A DNA stretch of 64,000 nucleotides from Microstegium vimineum (GCA_022036555.1 CM039137.1:23013927-23077926); one strand, 5' to 3'. Shown: positions 25,025 to 36,920, counted from the first letter of the stretch. A program made the numbers and translations. Notes: generated from the letters alone by a model not told the origin.

Positions 25025-25544
25025 CGTCCTAATCATGTAACTTTTTTTTTTTTTGCCTTTTACCCTTTTATAGATGCTAGATAGTAGCTGTCCGGTGATA
25101 TTCAACCACAGTTGATAGTGTATTATAAATTAGAGTTGTGTATAATGCATTTATTCTGTATAAGGGATAACAAAGTTTCATCTGCAACACATAGCAAGAT
25201 CTGAGAACACCTTCGCAAATTTGTATCTTCAACCTCTGCATAAAAATCAGAGGGAAAAAAGAGAAGGAAAAGGTCAAGCAGATTGTGAAACATTTACACT
25301 ACATGAGCACCCAGAATTCAAAAGAAGTACAGATAATCAAATACGCAAAGCTTGGATGGATTTCCAGATTGTCCTCCTTTCCCAACACTAATTGGTATTT
25401 TCTCTACAACAGGAGCAGTCCAGAGCTGATGCTCCTTGCACCATTTACAGAATCAGCAGCTTCTCCAATACGGGGTTAGTTAGCATACGACAACTAACCA
25501 AGGTTGAAAAAAATTAAATGACAGCAAATGATGCAAAGCTAGCA
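25025..25544. other. convergent 3' flanks of kinase and MGC-protein genes
   Basis: About 520 bp separate the two stop codons. A T-rich run follows the kinase stop. No other structure is seen. Confidence 0.5.
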
Positions 25545-26428
25545 TCAATGCATCGTAAACGATGACTGACTGAATGAGCCATTTGCGTGTTTGTTTTTAC
25601 AAGCTGATCGAGACGTAGTAAAATGTAAAAGGTCCCATACAGCTAGCGCTGCCTGATATATCAGGGCTGAGGGATTGCAGCAGGAGGCGGCGAAGGTTTG
25701 CTTCTTTGTCGGCTGAACAAGTTGTGCCAAGCGGCAGCGACCATCGACAAGCCACTGAACCTTAGCCATCTTGTCCCCTCTTTAGGTTGGGACACCTGCA
25801 TATTGAATTGTCGATTAAGGTATCCCCTACTTAATGTTCAGATCACATTAGGACTTAGCATAGCTCATATGCATGATGCCATGAAGGATATGATGATATG
25901 ATATACCTCGTCGGAGTTGTGTGGCTTGGTCGCCGAGATGTCGCTCCTATTGCTCAGCTGTCGCGCCGTCGCTGCAGATCGAGGAGGAGAGAAAGACAAG
26001 GATCGTTCGAGAAGTGTCAGCGTCAATGGAGCTCACGATAAGCATCAATGCATCATAAACGATGAATTATAAGTTGAAGTACCTTTGATCCTGACGGAGC
26101 CGTCGCTGTTGTCGGCGTCGGCCACGATCCTGTCGACGGCAGCCGTCTTCTTCTGGCAGTAGTACCTGAAGCTGGGCGAGCCGGGCCCGGACATCGGCGG
26201 GAGCGCGGCAGTCCCCTCCTCCAGGTCCTTGGGCTCCGGCGCCACCTTGCACCCTCCTCGCCTCCTGCCCCCGGACGACGACGACGACGACTCCGCCTCC
26301 TGCCTCTGCGGCGCCAGCAGATCCGAGGTGGACGCCTCGCTGTGCCCCAGCGCCCGCGCCCGCGCCCGCGCCCACCCTCCTCGCCGCCGGGGCTCGGCCC
26401 CGTCGGCGGTCGACGCCGCGCACCCCAT
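25545..26428 (-). CDS. small MGC-type membrane-anchored protein of unknown function
   Basis: I do not recognise a named family. Three exons on the minus strand, 26428-26083, 25971-25907 and about 25760-25545, join in frame to 208 residues. The start MGCAAS is a strong consensus for N-myristoylation with palmitoylation at Cys3. A basic, Arg/Ser-rich region follows, then the conserved-looking FRYYCQKK and TAAVDRIVADADNSD, and in exon 2 RQLSNRSDISATKPHNSDE. The exon 3 acceptor is either taag at 25760 or cag at 25754; both keep the frame and differ by two residues (VQ). Retaining intron 1 stops at 26045 after a tail resembling the normal C terminus (see findings). No transmembrane segment is seen. 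Likely role: a peripheral plasma-membrane protein, by inference only. Confidence 0.72.
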
Positions 26429-29198
26429 CGCGGCCGCGGCCAGCGTGGAGGAGGGGGGCGTGCGTGAGCGGGAGCGCGGTCGACGCCCGGCCGGAGCAAG
26501 CGGGTGGGGTGGTCGGAAAGGATGGCCTCCCATGCCGCGCCGCGCGGCCGGCCTTAGTAAGGAGGCGCGTGCGCGAGGCGGTTTCGACCGTTGCGGCCGG
26601 CCAGCGGCGGCGCGCCCTTTTCGGGGCGGGGCCCAAATTTGGCGGCCTCATCCTCATGGCTAGCTAATGATGCCAGCCGGGTCCTACTCCTTCTAATACG
26701 GGCTTCGTTGGGCCTGATGGCTGTCCAGAGATGAACGAGCGCAAATGGAGCCCACTTCAGCTACGGTCCTTTGGGGCTTGAAACTGTTAGACTGACCAAT
26801 TCTCGATGGATACCTGTCATAAGCAAAGCAACAGATGAAGGCACGGCTCCTGAATGAAATATTGTTTGATGACTATACTCCAGCAGTAGTACTCTAAGGT
26901 CACCTATGGTTGATGTTGAAGCAGTACTAAAACCGTGCCGTGTGCTGCTTCCATCTTCATCTTCCATCCATGGATGGTTCACACGACAGTACGACACCAG
27001 CCACTTTTTTGTTTTTTTTATTACAAGGTGGCAAGTAGTTCAAGATGCACAATTTTCACCCCGTCTCACTCGCTGTTCGCGAGAAGAGGACTACGAAAGG
27101 CTTGCGTGGGGATGGCGTCCTTGATTTTATTGACGAACGAGCGCAAATACGGCCCACTTCAGCTATGGTCCCATGGATTCCTCCAAAAAAAAAAATCTAT
27201 GGTTCTATGGGTCTTGAAACTGGTTGACCCATTGTCGATGAGTATGTCATAAACAACATTTAGGCATCTCCAAGGGCGTATAATTTGGCTACTAGCTCTA
27301 ACGCATCCTCTTCAATAATGTTCTTTTTTAGCAATGATTTATACTGTTTAAACTTATACGATACTTTTACATAATTTTGAAATATTTATATGAGCCGAGC
27401 TTAACTTTGTCAAATTAGGTCCACATGACACTCTCATTTGAATAGTAATTTGACGATGGTGTTATTTTCTTTTAAAAAAATGATTTTGAGCTAAGACAAG
27501 GTAGCTCAACTGCTGCAGGCTATTTATGCAACTCCCATGTGTATGGAACCTACTCCTACCACTGTTAATGAATGCATAGCAGATTTAGCAGTAGACCTCG
27601 TTCGTCACGAGTCCTAGGTTCGGTTGACAAGGACTAGCAAGCCAAAAAGTGACTACGGATCTTGAAATAAACAGGACTTGATTTGCTGTTGGCTGTTGTT
27701 GTGCCCTTTTTCTTCAGACATTTGTTTTGTATAAGGTTTTGAGTGTGCTCTCAAACGACGACTGAGCTTTTAATTTATTTTTTTTTGGATCAGATGGTAA
27801 TGGGTGAATTATATATATCTATTTAATTTTTCTATTTTGTAAAATAAGATGAATGGGCGTGCTCACGTTCTAGAAGACACCCGCGAAACAAATATAAAAA
27901 GTTCTGGGGATCCTGAACCTGAAGGAAAACAGGTAAGCAAGCAAACAAACACAAGTGACGGAAGAGATGCAGCTCCCTGTTGTTGCATTTGAAGGCAACA
28001 TGCATGAGCCTCCTCACCTCACGCACTGGCGCCACTGTGGTGCAGAGTTGCTAATGGTGGTATAGCCAGCCAGTTGCATGCTGCTTTCAATGCCTAAAGC
28101 TGGGCACCGATCGAGATGCTTGCATGGTGCAGCTAGGCAATTGCCACTGACACACACAATGGCACACCGGCCGGCCGGCCTTCTTCTTCAGTTCTCCCAC
28201 TGCCTCCTGCTGGCTTGGAGATCGATTTGTTGAGTCGCTTTCATGTACCTTCATTTCATGATAGTTTAAAAAGTCATTCATGATTCACCTTCCCTGCAGG
28301 TCTACAGCAGTATGAAGAAGCTGGAATGGATTAATGGAGAGCGAGTGCATGCAGTGGTTCAGCTGCAGCTTGCACATGCAGGTAACCTTACCTATTCAGA
28401 CGGACAGTGTCCTCCGATGATCCAGAGGAGAAGTCTCTTCTTCCACTCCACCAGCACGGCAGCACCTTTTTTTTCCCCTTCTGCTCAGATAGTCAGATCC
28501 TAGCTCATCCACCACCCTACCCTACCCAACCCTACCCTACTCCATGTCGTCGTCTCGTCCGTAGCCCAATGGGCCATGGGGATTGTTGTCCTTGGGCTCG
28601 CGCGGCTCGCCTCTCACTGAACCGGCCACCACATGGGTCATGCATGGGCGCTTGCTGGCCAATGCAACCTGTGCAGCTCGATCGCTCTCTCCGGCCCTCC
28701 CTCATCACCACAAGACACCGATCCCATGCGGATGGAGTGGAGCAGAGCAGGTGGTGCAAGAGAGCGACGTCTCATGCACGGTCAGCAGCATGCAATGCAT
28801 CCAGCCTCAGCAAACTAGCTAGAGTTCCTCTTGGTTTTGGAGCATCTTGTTGGGTTGGGAAAATCAAAAGAATAGTAATCCCAACTTCATATTTTATAGA
28901 GTAGTACTAATACTAAATATATATCTTGTGCAGGGTGATCATTTGACTGATGATTAACAAGCAAAGGAAGCAAATGGGCCCAACCCCACATACATACTGT
29001 ACAGGATACAGCCTATATATATATATATATATATATATCCTATCATTGTGCCATCGATGGACGCAACAATTTTTCAATCTGTCCGTCCTCTTACATACAG
29101 TACTACTCCATGGCCATACGTGGCGCGTGTAGCGTCTCCGGGAGGACTAGGCAGTAGCAGTGCAGCTGGCTGCCACCATCTTTTGGTTTATTGTTGCA
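26429..29198. other. intergenic spacer with a local direct duplication
   Basis: The first ~230 bp are GC-rich and probably the 5' region of the MGC-protein gene. A direct repeat occurs at 26733-26829 and 27135-27256. From 27.26 to 28.9 kb I see only AT-rich and low-complexity DNA and a (TA)n at about 29013-29038. No supported gene. Confidence 0.45.
26733..27256. repeat. local direct duplication, units about 402 bp apart
   Basis: The segment starting gaacgagcgcaaat and running through cccacttcagcta..ggtcc, tcttgaaact and cgatg..tgtcataa occurs at 26733-26829 and again at 27135-27256. The second copy has an A-rich insertion. Non-coding. Confidence 0.65.
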
Positions 29199-29552
29199 CT
29201 CCCTTCGTTCCTAAATAGATGTCATTCTCGTTTCTTGAGAAATTAATATTTTTAAAATACCGACAATTATGTATTAATATATATATATATAATTATGCTA
29301 AATAATTAGTATCATCGGAAAGGAGCCTGTTCGGCTTATTGTTTCTGTGGCTCATAAACCAATTTATACTGTTTTTTGGCTCTTTTATTGTGAGAGAAAA
29401 TACTATACAAAAGTTTGGCTCATAAGTTAAGCGAACAGGCTCAAGATCTTTAGAGATACAAATGTTACACGTATTTTCTACAAATATAGTCAAAGTTAAG
29501 AAAGTTTGACCTACATGCATCCGATAACGTCATCTTTTTAAGATGGAGGGAG
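29199..29552. mobile_element. Stowaway-like MITE interrupted by another MITE
   Basis: The left end ctcccttcgttcctaaatag and inverted right end ctccctccatcttaaaaaga continue as gatgtcattctcg versus gatgacgttatcg. The right flank is ta; the left flank has mutated to ca. The body is split by the 120-bp element at 29323-29442. Confidence 0.65.
29323..29442. mobile_element. 120-bp MITE nested in the Stowaway-like element
   Basis: The ends gagcctgttcggctta and, inverted, gagcctgttcgcttaa are followed by further inverted matches (ggctcataa). AAG flanks both sides (29320-29322 and 29443-29445), compatible with a 3-bp target duplication, although AAG is not the usual TWA of PIF/Harbinger. Confidence 0.65.
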
Positions 29553-29696
29553 TACTCTGTGTAGAGCTCACGGCAGAATTCTTATCATGGAGCAGCTTTT
29601 TTTTAAAAAAATAGAGTTTTTGAGCGCTTTCTTCAAGACTTTTTTGTATGTATATATTGAACGAAGCGTGTAGAAGCGAATTCTACTAGTCTACTA

Positions 29697-29947
29697 GACC
29701 TCCGTCCCTAAAAGAAATACAATTCTCACAAGTCAAATAATTTGAAATTTGACTAAATTTATAAAAAAAATACTAAGATTCATGATATGAAACTAATATC
29801 ATTGAATTAGTTATAAAATATATTTTCGTAATAAAAAATTTTTAGAGACATAAATGTGAATAGTATTTAATATACAGTTGGTCAAACATTAACATTCTTG
29901 ATCGATACAATTCTCGTAATTACATTTTTTTTTTAGGACGGAGGTAG
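29697..29947. mobile_element. Stowaway-like MITE, copy 2 of the 5375-5628 family
   Basis: The left end acctccgtccctaaaagaaa and inverted right end acctccgtcctaaaaaaaaa are followed by aattctc-type inner matches. The interior is shared with the copy at 5375-5628. Confidence 0.75.
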
Positions 29948-31349
29948 TACGGTCGTCACGAGGCGAGATAGAGAAGATGCCGTGCTCTGCTCGCACTGGG
30001 TGGTTGTTAGCGATCAGACTCATCAAGACAAGCAAGCGTCCCGTACGTACCCGCTAGCTGCGTCCTTGCTTTGCTTGCTGTCGCTGAATGCTTGGCCCTT
30101 GCATGCATGCGTTGGGCTTCGGGTCCCGCACTGTAGGAAGAGGAAGAGGAAGAACGAGTCAAGGCAAAGGCAGCTAGGGCACGCAGCAGGAGGCCGGAGG
30201 AGGCAGGACCCTGCCCATGATGACTTTTTAGCATGCAATGGTTGACATTTGACGAGACGGACGGAACCGGGTGATGGGATGCACGGATTTGGTCTTGGGA
30301 AAGGGCGCAAGCAACCCTCAGTGTCAGGCCGCCTTGCCTTGGAAAAGAGAGCGGCCGGCCGGGGAGAGGTACGGGTACGGTACGGTGGTGGCGTCTGCCA
30401 ATGCAATGGACAATGCCGACTGATGTGGGCGTGCCGTGAGCGACTCTCCCAAGATCTTTCGGTTGCGTGGTGGTGTCAAGCATTTCCTTATCAGTTCACG
30501 ATTGCGTACTGATTGATTCCTGTCCTGCTCCTGCCCTGCCCACTGTTCACTCAGCCATCTTGGTTTGTATTTTCACAAAAATTATACAGGAATTTCATAG
30601 AATCATAGAAAAAAAACGCAGGAAAGAAGGGGCAGCAGGTAGTCGCGAGAGGGAGATGGGAGAAGGTCAGTGGAACTTGCTCACTTGCCTAGTACAGTAT
30701 GAACCAGAGAAGAGATCGAGGGACGCTCACGAATTTAATTGGTCAATGTGTTATGACCTGACACGGCTAGATTTTATCATGGTTTGCATCCAGGGTTAAC
30801 CCAACCCCCGGCAGATGCTTTTGCATTTGCTGCCAATCATCCGGTAGGTCTGTCTAATCACCAGCATGAGTATCCGTCGCCCAGATTCTTCTTTCACCCA
30901 ATCATGGTACCAGAACACAGTAATGATGATATTATAAGGCACTGAACCAACTCATCATCATACACACAATACAAAAATACTACGTACATCTCTTTCTAGC
31001 ATAAACCAAACCAGTGAATGCTGGCCTACAACCTACACTGTGTATATTAAAACAGTGCCGTGTGCCCGTGTGGTGCTTCCAGTTTCCCATCCATGGATGG
31101 TTACACTTATTACACCACAGTTTTTCCACCCGTTTCTTTCAAACATCTTTATTTACCTCGCCGTTGTACACTTACTGTTGGCAGAGAGCCATAATAACTC
31201 AGTCCTTGCTGTTGCTGCATGCATCTGCCTGGCACGTCTCCTCAGCTCAGATGAGATCCGCTGCTTTGGCAACCTTGCAGATGCTGATGCAGTCGTGGTA
31301 CTAGTCCAAATGTACAGTAATGTCGAAGCTAACCTTGCAGATGTAAGTA
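29948..31349. other. intergenic, no supported gene
   Basis: Mixed composition. A stretch at about 31048-31113 resembles 26928-26996 (gtgccgtgtg..ccatccatggatggtt). Open frames of 80-160 codons on both strands show no domain I recognise. Confidence 0.4.
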
Positions 31350-31357
31350 GTCGCTGC

Positions 31358-31989
31358 CAGGGTTTTCCATCCCGAACGGTTACCGCGGTAACCGGCCGGT
31401 TACCGGCAAACCGCCCGGGACCGGTTTGGTTTCGGTACCGGTTTGAATTCAAATTTCAAATTTGAAAAAAAAATCGAAAATGCTGAAAAAAATTCCTAAA
31501 AATAGTTCATGATTTATAGAGTCGAATGGTGTACAAATTTTTCAAATTGGAATTCGTTTACTATTTATTTTGACGTGTACAAGTTTGAAAAAAAAAGGAT
31601 CTTTTTTATTTTTTTCAAACTTGTACGCGTCAAAATAAATAGCAAACGAACTCCAATTTGAAAAAAATTTGCACCATTCGACTCTATAAATCATGAACTA
31701 TTTTTAGGAATTTTTTCAGCATTTTCGATTTTTTTTTTCAAATTTGAAATTTGGTTTGGGGCGGAACCGTCGGGAACCGTCCAAACCGGTCGGTAACCGC
31801 CCAAATCGGACGATAACCGGCCCTAATTGACCGGTTACCGGTCCCAAACCGTTTAAACTACACCGTTTGAATTCAAAATGATTCAAAATGCAAACCGGTC
31901 GGTTTGGGACCGGTTACCGCCAAACCGGTCGGTAACCGCCCAACCGCCGGGGACCGGTTCCCGGCGACCGGTCGGGAACAAAAACCCTG
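31358..31989. mobile_element. 632-bp palindromic hAT-type foldback element with exact 8-bp TSD
   Basis: It is bounded by cagggtttt and its inverse aaaaccctg and flanked by the identical octamer gtcgctgc at 31350-31357 and 31990-31997. Inside, two near-perfect arms of about 155 bp (about 31441-31597 and 31605-31760) form an inverted repeat. Outer GC-rich arms repeat the motif aaccggt many times. CAGGG-type ends and 8-bp duplications are hallmarks of hAT elements. Non-coding, so non-autonomous. Confidence 0.9.
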
Positions 31990-31997
31990 GTCGCTGC

Positions 31998-34359
31998 CTG
32001 CACGCAAGAAACCGGGCAATCCGAGACGTTGGCTCTCCTCCTTCCCCCAAGCACCAGTAGTATAGGAGTACCAACTGATGAGCTGACCACCGGCCGGCCG
32101 ACCCCATACGCGATGTGGCTGCCGTCACCGGCGGTCGCACAATTGCGTGCGGGGCTCACCAACATACTCCGTACTGTACAGTACATCCATCCATCCATCC
32201 ATCCTCCCAGCAGGAGTAGGACCAGCAGGCGGTCACAGTACACGGACACGCATGGCGGCAGCCTGCCTGTGCCTGTGCCTGTCCGTCCGTCCAGCTGCTC
32301 CTCCGGCGGTCAAAGAAAGGGCCAACCCGGGCTGTTGCTTGCGTCCGCCGCCTACCTGCTGCCATGCTTGTTCGTGCGCGCGACGCCCGCCGTGGCATGC
32401 GTGTTGCGTCCGCGGCTGCTGCTGTACCCGCATTCATTCAAACCGGGGAGCCGTGCAGAATCAATCCGTCCGTCCATCGAGCGATTCGATTGATGGATTG
32501 CGATCTCTGCAGTGCGATTGCCGCTGTCTCCTCGTCGCCGTCCCCGCCCCAGCGAGGCAACGACGACGACGGGACCCCTGCTGCATTGCGTTCTTTTCTT
32601 GATGTCTGCCTGATGACTCTCCTGCTGTGCTGATCGAAGCTGCCTTGAATTATCGGCAACCTCCTGTCCTGTGTGCGGCGGCGTCTTGGACTGCTCTCCC
32701 TCCTGCGGCAACCTCCAGCTGTTAGCGACGACTAATAAAACCATGTCCGTCCGGTTACTGTCAATCTGTGGGGGTGCCTCCAACAACTCTACTACCCTGA
32801 GTCTGAGACCAGTCTGAACACCGAAAACGAGGCAAGTCAGTCCGGCCACCACGAGGCGTCCCCCTTCATGTATGTCGTGGCTGGCAACGAGTTCCTCCGA
32901 TGTCCGATCGTCCTCCACCACCGGGCCTCCATTGTCGCATTGCATTCAACACAGACGGCCGTTTGTTTCTTTGAGCTGAGCTGTCAGCACTCAGGACGAC
33001 CGAGGTTCCTTTTCAGTGAGGCAAGGAAAAACCAAACCTCCGATGATGATGACGATGCTGCTGTCAGTGTCTGCTAGCTAGCTGAACAGTTTTCAGTCTT
33101 TCAGATGCTGCTAACCAGCAGTAGTGTTTTTCTCGTTTGACGCCAGCTGCTGGAGTACTCCGTAGTAGTACGTGCTAATCTCACCGCGCCCGTGCGTCAC
33201 GACCACCGCGTTTCTGAAAGCTACACCACTTCCATGGCGATCCTCTGCTCGCCGACCTAGCTAGGCGCCGCAGATGGAGCAGTAACGGAATCATCACGGC
33301 CCTGCAACAACGCACGAACGTCGTCTGTTGGACCAGAGAGATAAGAAGGAGGCGGGCACCCAGACAGATCGCGCCCCTTCTTCTTCGTCTTCCACCTCTG
33401 CTGGCTGGCAGCAGCGGCAGCGGCAGGTTGGGAGGTTCCTTATTCCTGTGAGAGAGGAGAGAAAAAAGAGAAGAAAGGCCCCTGAAGAAGAAAGGAAAGG
33501 CATCTCTGATCTACGGAGTACGCCCTCTTGGCAGCAATGAGTGAGGAGTATCAGGAACCTTATCGTTCGTCGATCGCCTCCCTTTTCTGCATCTTCCTAA
33601 GTGCACTGCCCTTTCTGGCCGTCTACCTTTCTCATCCTCCTCTCCTCTGGCCTCTGCTCACTCCTCACAGCTCAACCTCCCTCGGATCAGCCTTTATTCC
33701 TTTTCTGTGCCTGGTGATTCTTGCTTTGTGTTGTGTACATGCCCTGTCCTGCTGTTCCTTGCAACCACTCATCAGTCACTGAAGCTTCCTATTTCTGCTT
33801 GGTTTGGTTTTATTTTTATATCACTGACAGTTGGCACGGTCGCTTGTTTTGGCTTCGTCTCACAAGTCACAACAGCAGTAGCAGCAAGAAATCGAAACGG
33901 GGAAGCAAAATGCACCACACGAGCACAGTACAGAGGTTGAGCGAACGAGTGAGTGAGTGAGTGAGATTGCTTTGCTTCTCTGTTCTCTCAAAACAAGACA
34001 AGATGAACTACTGTTGTAATGATGGAAAAAAAACATTTGACACAAGGAAATGGTGATTAATTGCCGAAAGGGAACTGATTAATTTCTCGCTAATTAACAC
34101 TCTGGATGGATTGGATTCGCGACGAGCTCCAACAACAACAACAACAACATAGCAGCAAAGCTCTTGGCTTTTTTTTTTTTTGGCTGTTGTTGTTGATGGT
34201 TTGTTGGAGCTCGATCTTCTTGTGGCGTCTCTCTCTATTGATTGCTACGGACGGACTACTAGGTACTGATGATGCGGGGTTCTACTGCAATTAGAACATG
34301 GCGACCGCCAGCGATTTGATCGACGGCGGGCTAGCCAACTCTTCTACTCTCAGTCTCAA
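31998..34359. other. spacer downstream of the NAC gene
   Basis: GC-mixed DNA with short CAT(C) and GCAGC runs. Part near 34.1-34.36 kb is probably the NAC 3' UTR. A 84-codon hydrophobic frame at 33528 and others show no family resemblance. Confidence 0.4.
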
Positions 34360-35437
34360 TTAGACACCGATGCTGCGGTGGACCGTTGATGGTTTGATGG
34401 TTTGATCGACCGCCAGCGATTTGATCGACGGCGGACCGACGCTGCTGTTCCCTTCGTCGCCGCCATCGTTTTCCATGTCGATGGCCTCAGAGGCGTCGGT
34501 GACGCACGACGACGCGGGCGACGGGCTCTCCTCCGCCGCGTGCTCCGCTTCTTCTTGTTCTTCTTCCCTGCCGCCGCCACCAAGGCGGGCGCGGTGGGCC
34601 GGCCTGGCCTTCCTGAAAATACGGCAGACCACCCAGTCGGCCGCCGCCGCGGCACCACCACCGCCATGGGAGCTCACCACCTGGATCGATCACAGATTCA
34701 GTCAGGTACATGAAATAGCAAGTTAGCGTGCGATGCACGAGCAGCTACGGTAAAGGCAGCGCGCGACATACATTAGTGGGCACAGGCGCGTTGTTGGCGC
34801 CGAGGTGGAGGCCGGCGGGGAGGAGGCGGTACTCGTGCATGGCCCAGTCGGTGCGGGCGCCGCGGCGGGGGCAGAAGACGAGCGTCCGCTTGGTGCCGAC
34901 GGGGCGCTTGCAGCGCGGCGAGACGACTAGGGTCTCCTTCCCGGACGGCCTCCAGACGCCGGTACCGGCCGCCCTCGCCGCGCCGCCGCCCTTGCGCCAG
35001 CACCGCGTAACCGGGCGGTGGAAGAAGAAGCGCTCCCCGTCGGCGTCGTCTGCCCCTGCAGTTTTGTCCGAATTCGAATTCCAGGTAAGCCAAGGGACGC
35101 GAGTGGACGAGCGGCAATGCGAGCGGCGCGCGTGTGGATCGTGTGGATGTGATGTGACATGTGACAGACAGACAGACAGACCGACGGGTCACCTACCTGG
35201 TGCGGCGGCGGCGGCGGCGGGAAGGAGGTCCGACGGGTGGAGGCGCGCGAGGTCGGCGTCGGGGATGACGCCGGCGGGGAGCGGGCAGGCGAGCGCCTTG
35301 CGGCGGAGGTAGTGCAGCAGGAGCTCCTCGTCGGTGGGGCGGAAGCGGAAGCCGATGGGCAGGCCAGCGACGGGCGCGCCCCCCGCGGGGCACCGCTGCT
35401 GCAGGCGCCACGCGGCGCCGGGCAGCCGACCTTCCAT
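34360..35437 (-). CDS. NAC domain transcription factor (NAC083/VNI2-like subgroup, tentative)
   Basis: A plant-specific NAC DNA-binding factor acting in the nucleus. Three exons, 35437-35197, 35055-34772 and 34680-34360, with in-phase GT..AG introns of about 140 and 90 bp, give 281 residues. Subdomain A is GLPIGFRFRPTDEELLLHYL (25-44), after an unusually long N-terminal lead. Subdomains C/D include VGTKRTLVFCPRR and WAMHEYRLLP; subdomain E is DWVVCRIFRK (190-199), at the start of exon 3. The usual WKATGKD is replaced by WRPSGKE, and PP by PI before GFRF. The C-terminal part is acidic and Ser-rich with EEEQEEAEHAAEE, as expected for an activation or repression region. Intron positions match the classic NAC layout. 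Subgroup assignment rests on the RFRPTDEELLLHYL pattern only. Confidence 0.9.
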
Positions 35438-35713
35438 CGCCGCCGCCGCCGACCGACGGGATCGAAGCGGATTTCGGATTTGCGTGCTGTGGCTTGCTTG
35501 CTTGCGCGATCTGCCTGCCTGCCTGCCCGATCGATTGTCAGATAGTAGACGGCATCGATCGGCGCTTGATTTTTAGGATCGGATATGGGGTGGGGGGATG
35601 GATGAAGATTGAAGAAGAAGATGGGATGGGATGGGATGGGATCCGTGGCGCTCGGGCACGGCTCGTCGTGGGGTGGGGAGCAGCGGAAAAGAGGGGGCCG
35701 TCGGCTCCGCCGT

Positions 35714-35719
35714 TTTATA
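35714..35719 (-). promoter_or_regulatory. putative TATA box of the NAC gene
   Basis: On the minus strand cctataaaacgg lies about 280 bp upstream of the ATG at 35437. A (GATGG)n run at about 35620-35641 falls in the presumed 5' leader. Confidence 0.45.
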
Positions 35720-35737
35720 GGCGGGTAGCGGCGGTGG

Positions 35738-36911
35738 CGTGAACCGGACTCAACCTCGGCCGTCGTCCAAACTCAACTGCCCTCCCCGTGCCCGTCTCTT
35801 CCTATTCTGCCTGTTTCCTTCTTTTCTCTCCTCTTTTTGGATTGGAGACACTCGTACGTACAGTAGTAGTCCTGCAACTCTGCTCCTCCAACAAGGCTTG
35901 CCATGGGAGCATTGCCGGCCATGGCTCCAACCAATGCAACCCGTTGAATAATTTCTACTTAAGCTTGCATTTTGCAGAGATGAGTGCAATATTAAACCGG
36001 CAGTAATTTAATTTTACTGTGCCAGCGCCCAGCGGTGCAATTGGAAGAGTAGCTGAAAATGAAAGAGCGGTGGCGGCAATGGGCAACAAGGCAAGGCAGT
36101 CGTGACGTCTCGTGTGTCCCTGGTGGTTGGGGTTGAGTTCAGTGCCCTCTCGGTTTCCAAGGTACGGTCGGGGCGCGGTTCCTTTCCGGGCTTTCGCTTG
36201 CTTGCTTGCAACAGTTGCGTTTGCGCGCCTCACTCCCTGCTGGATCTGCTGCTCCGCCTGCCTTTTTCCGCCTCCACGAAATTCCTTGTCGTCGTGTCCG
36301 TCCTCGTGGGTCTCCCTCTATTTCTTCTCGCACGCTCGCTCGCTCGCCGCCTTTCCCAACGGGTGTACAGAGTGAAGCTTCCACGCCATGGCCACAACCG
36401 CCCCTCCTCCGTCCTCACCTCACCTCACCTGACGACGCGCCTACCAACATTGGATCCCCGCCACAGTACACTCACCTTGCGATCTCGCTGCCACTACCAG
36501 CAGCTTTGTATAGCACGCACGCCGCTTCCAAAAAGGGAACCCGGCCAAAAGTTACCGCCGCCGGCGTCTCTCGCTTCCAAAAAGGCCCGAGCGCGAGTAA
36601 AAGTCGCCGCCTTTGTCCTCTCTCCCGCTGGCGATGATCGAGCGCCGAGCCGAGCCCAGCAGGGTGCCAAAGCCAGGCGGTATGAATATGAACAGGAACA
36701 TAGCGATGCGTGCGTGCGCGTCCGTCCGCCCTGGAACGATTTTGCATTACGTAGCGCAGTGGCAAGGCGCCGGGCGCGTTGGGTGCAAGGCAACACCTTT
36801 TGCAGTTGGCAGTGGCAGTGCCTTCCGGTTCCGGAGGCCAGCCCAGGCAGCAGACCACACGCGTACGTCCGCCCGCCTTTTGCCTTTGGCATTTACTGTT
36901 GCAGCGAGCGA
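35738..36911. other. spacer between NAC promoter and the MULE
   Basis: Moderately GC-rich DNA. A 283-codon open frame at 36102-36953 reads into the MULE end and has no domain character, so I do not call it a gene. The sequence gggcaggag at 36912 is the insertion target of the MULE. Confidence 0.45.
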
Positions 36912-36920
36912 GGGCAGGAG

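Noticed and set aside
30592..30634. caggaatttcatagaatcat..cgcagga stretch similar to the MITE at 4331-4423
   Set aside because: Only the inner motif is shared; no paired termini were found, so it is not listed as an element.
33528..33782. 84-codon hydrophobic open frame downstream of the NAC gene
   Set aside because: No family resemblance, no upstream signals, and Ser/Leu-rich translation expected from CT-rich DNA.
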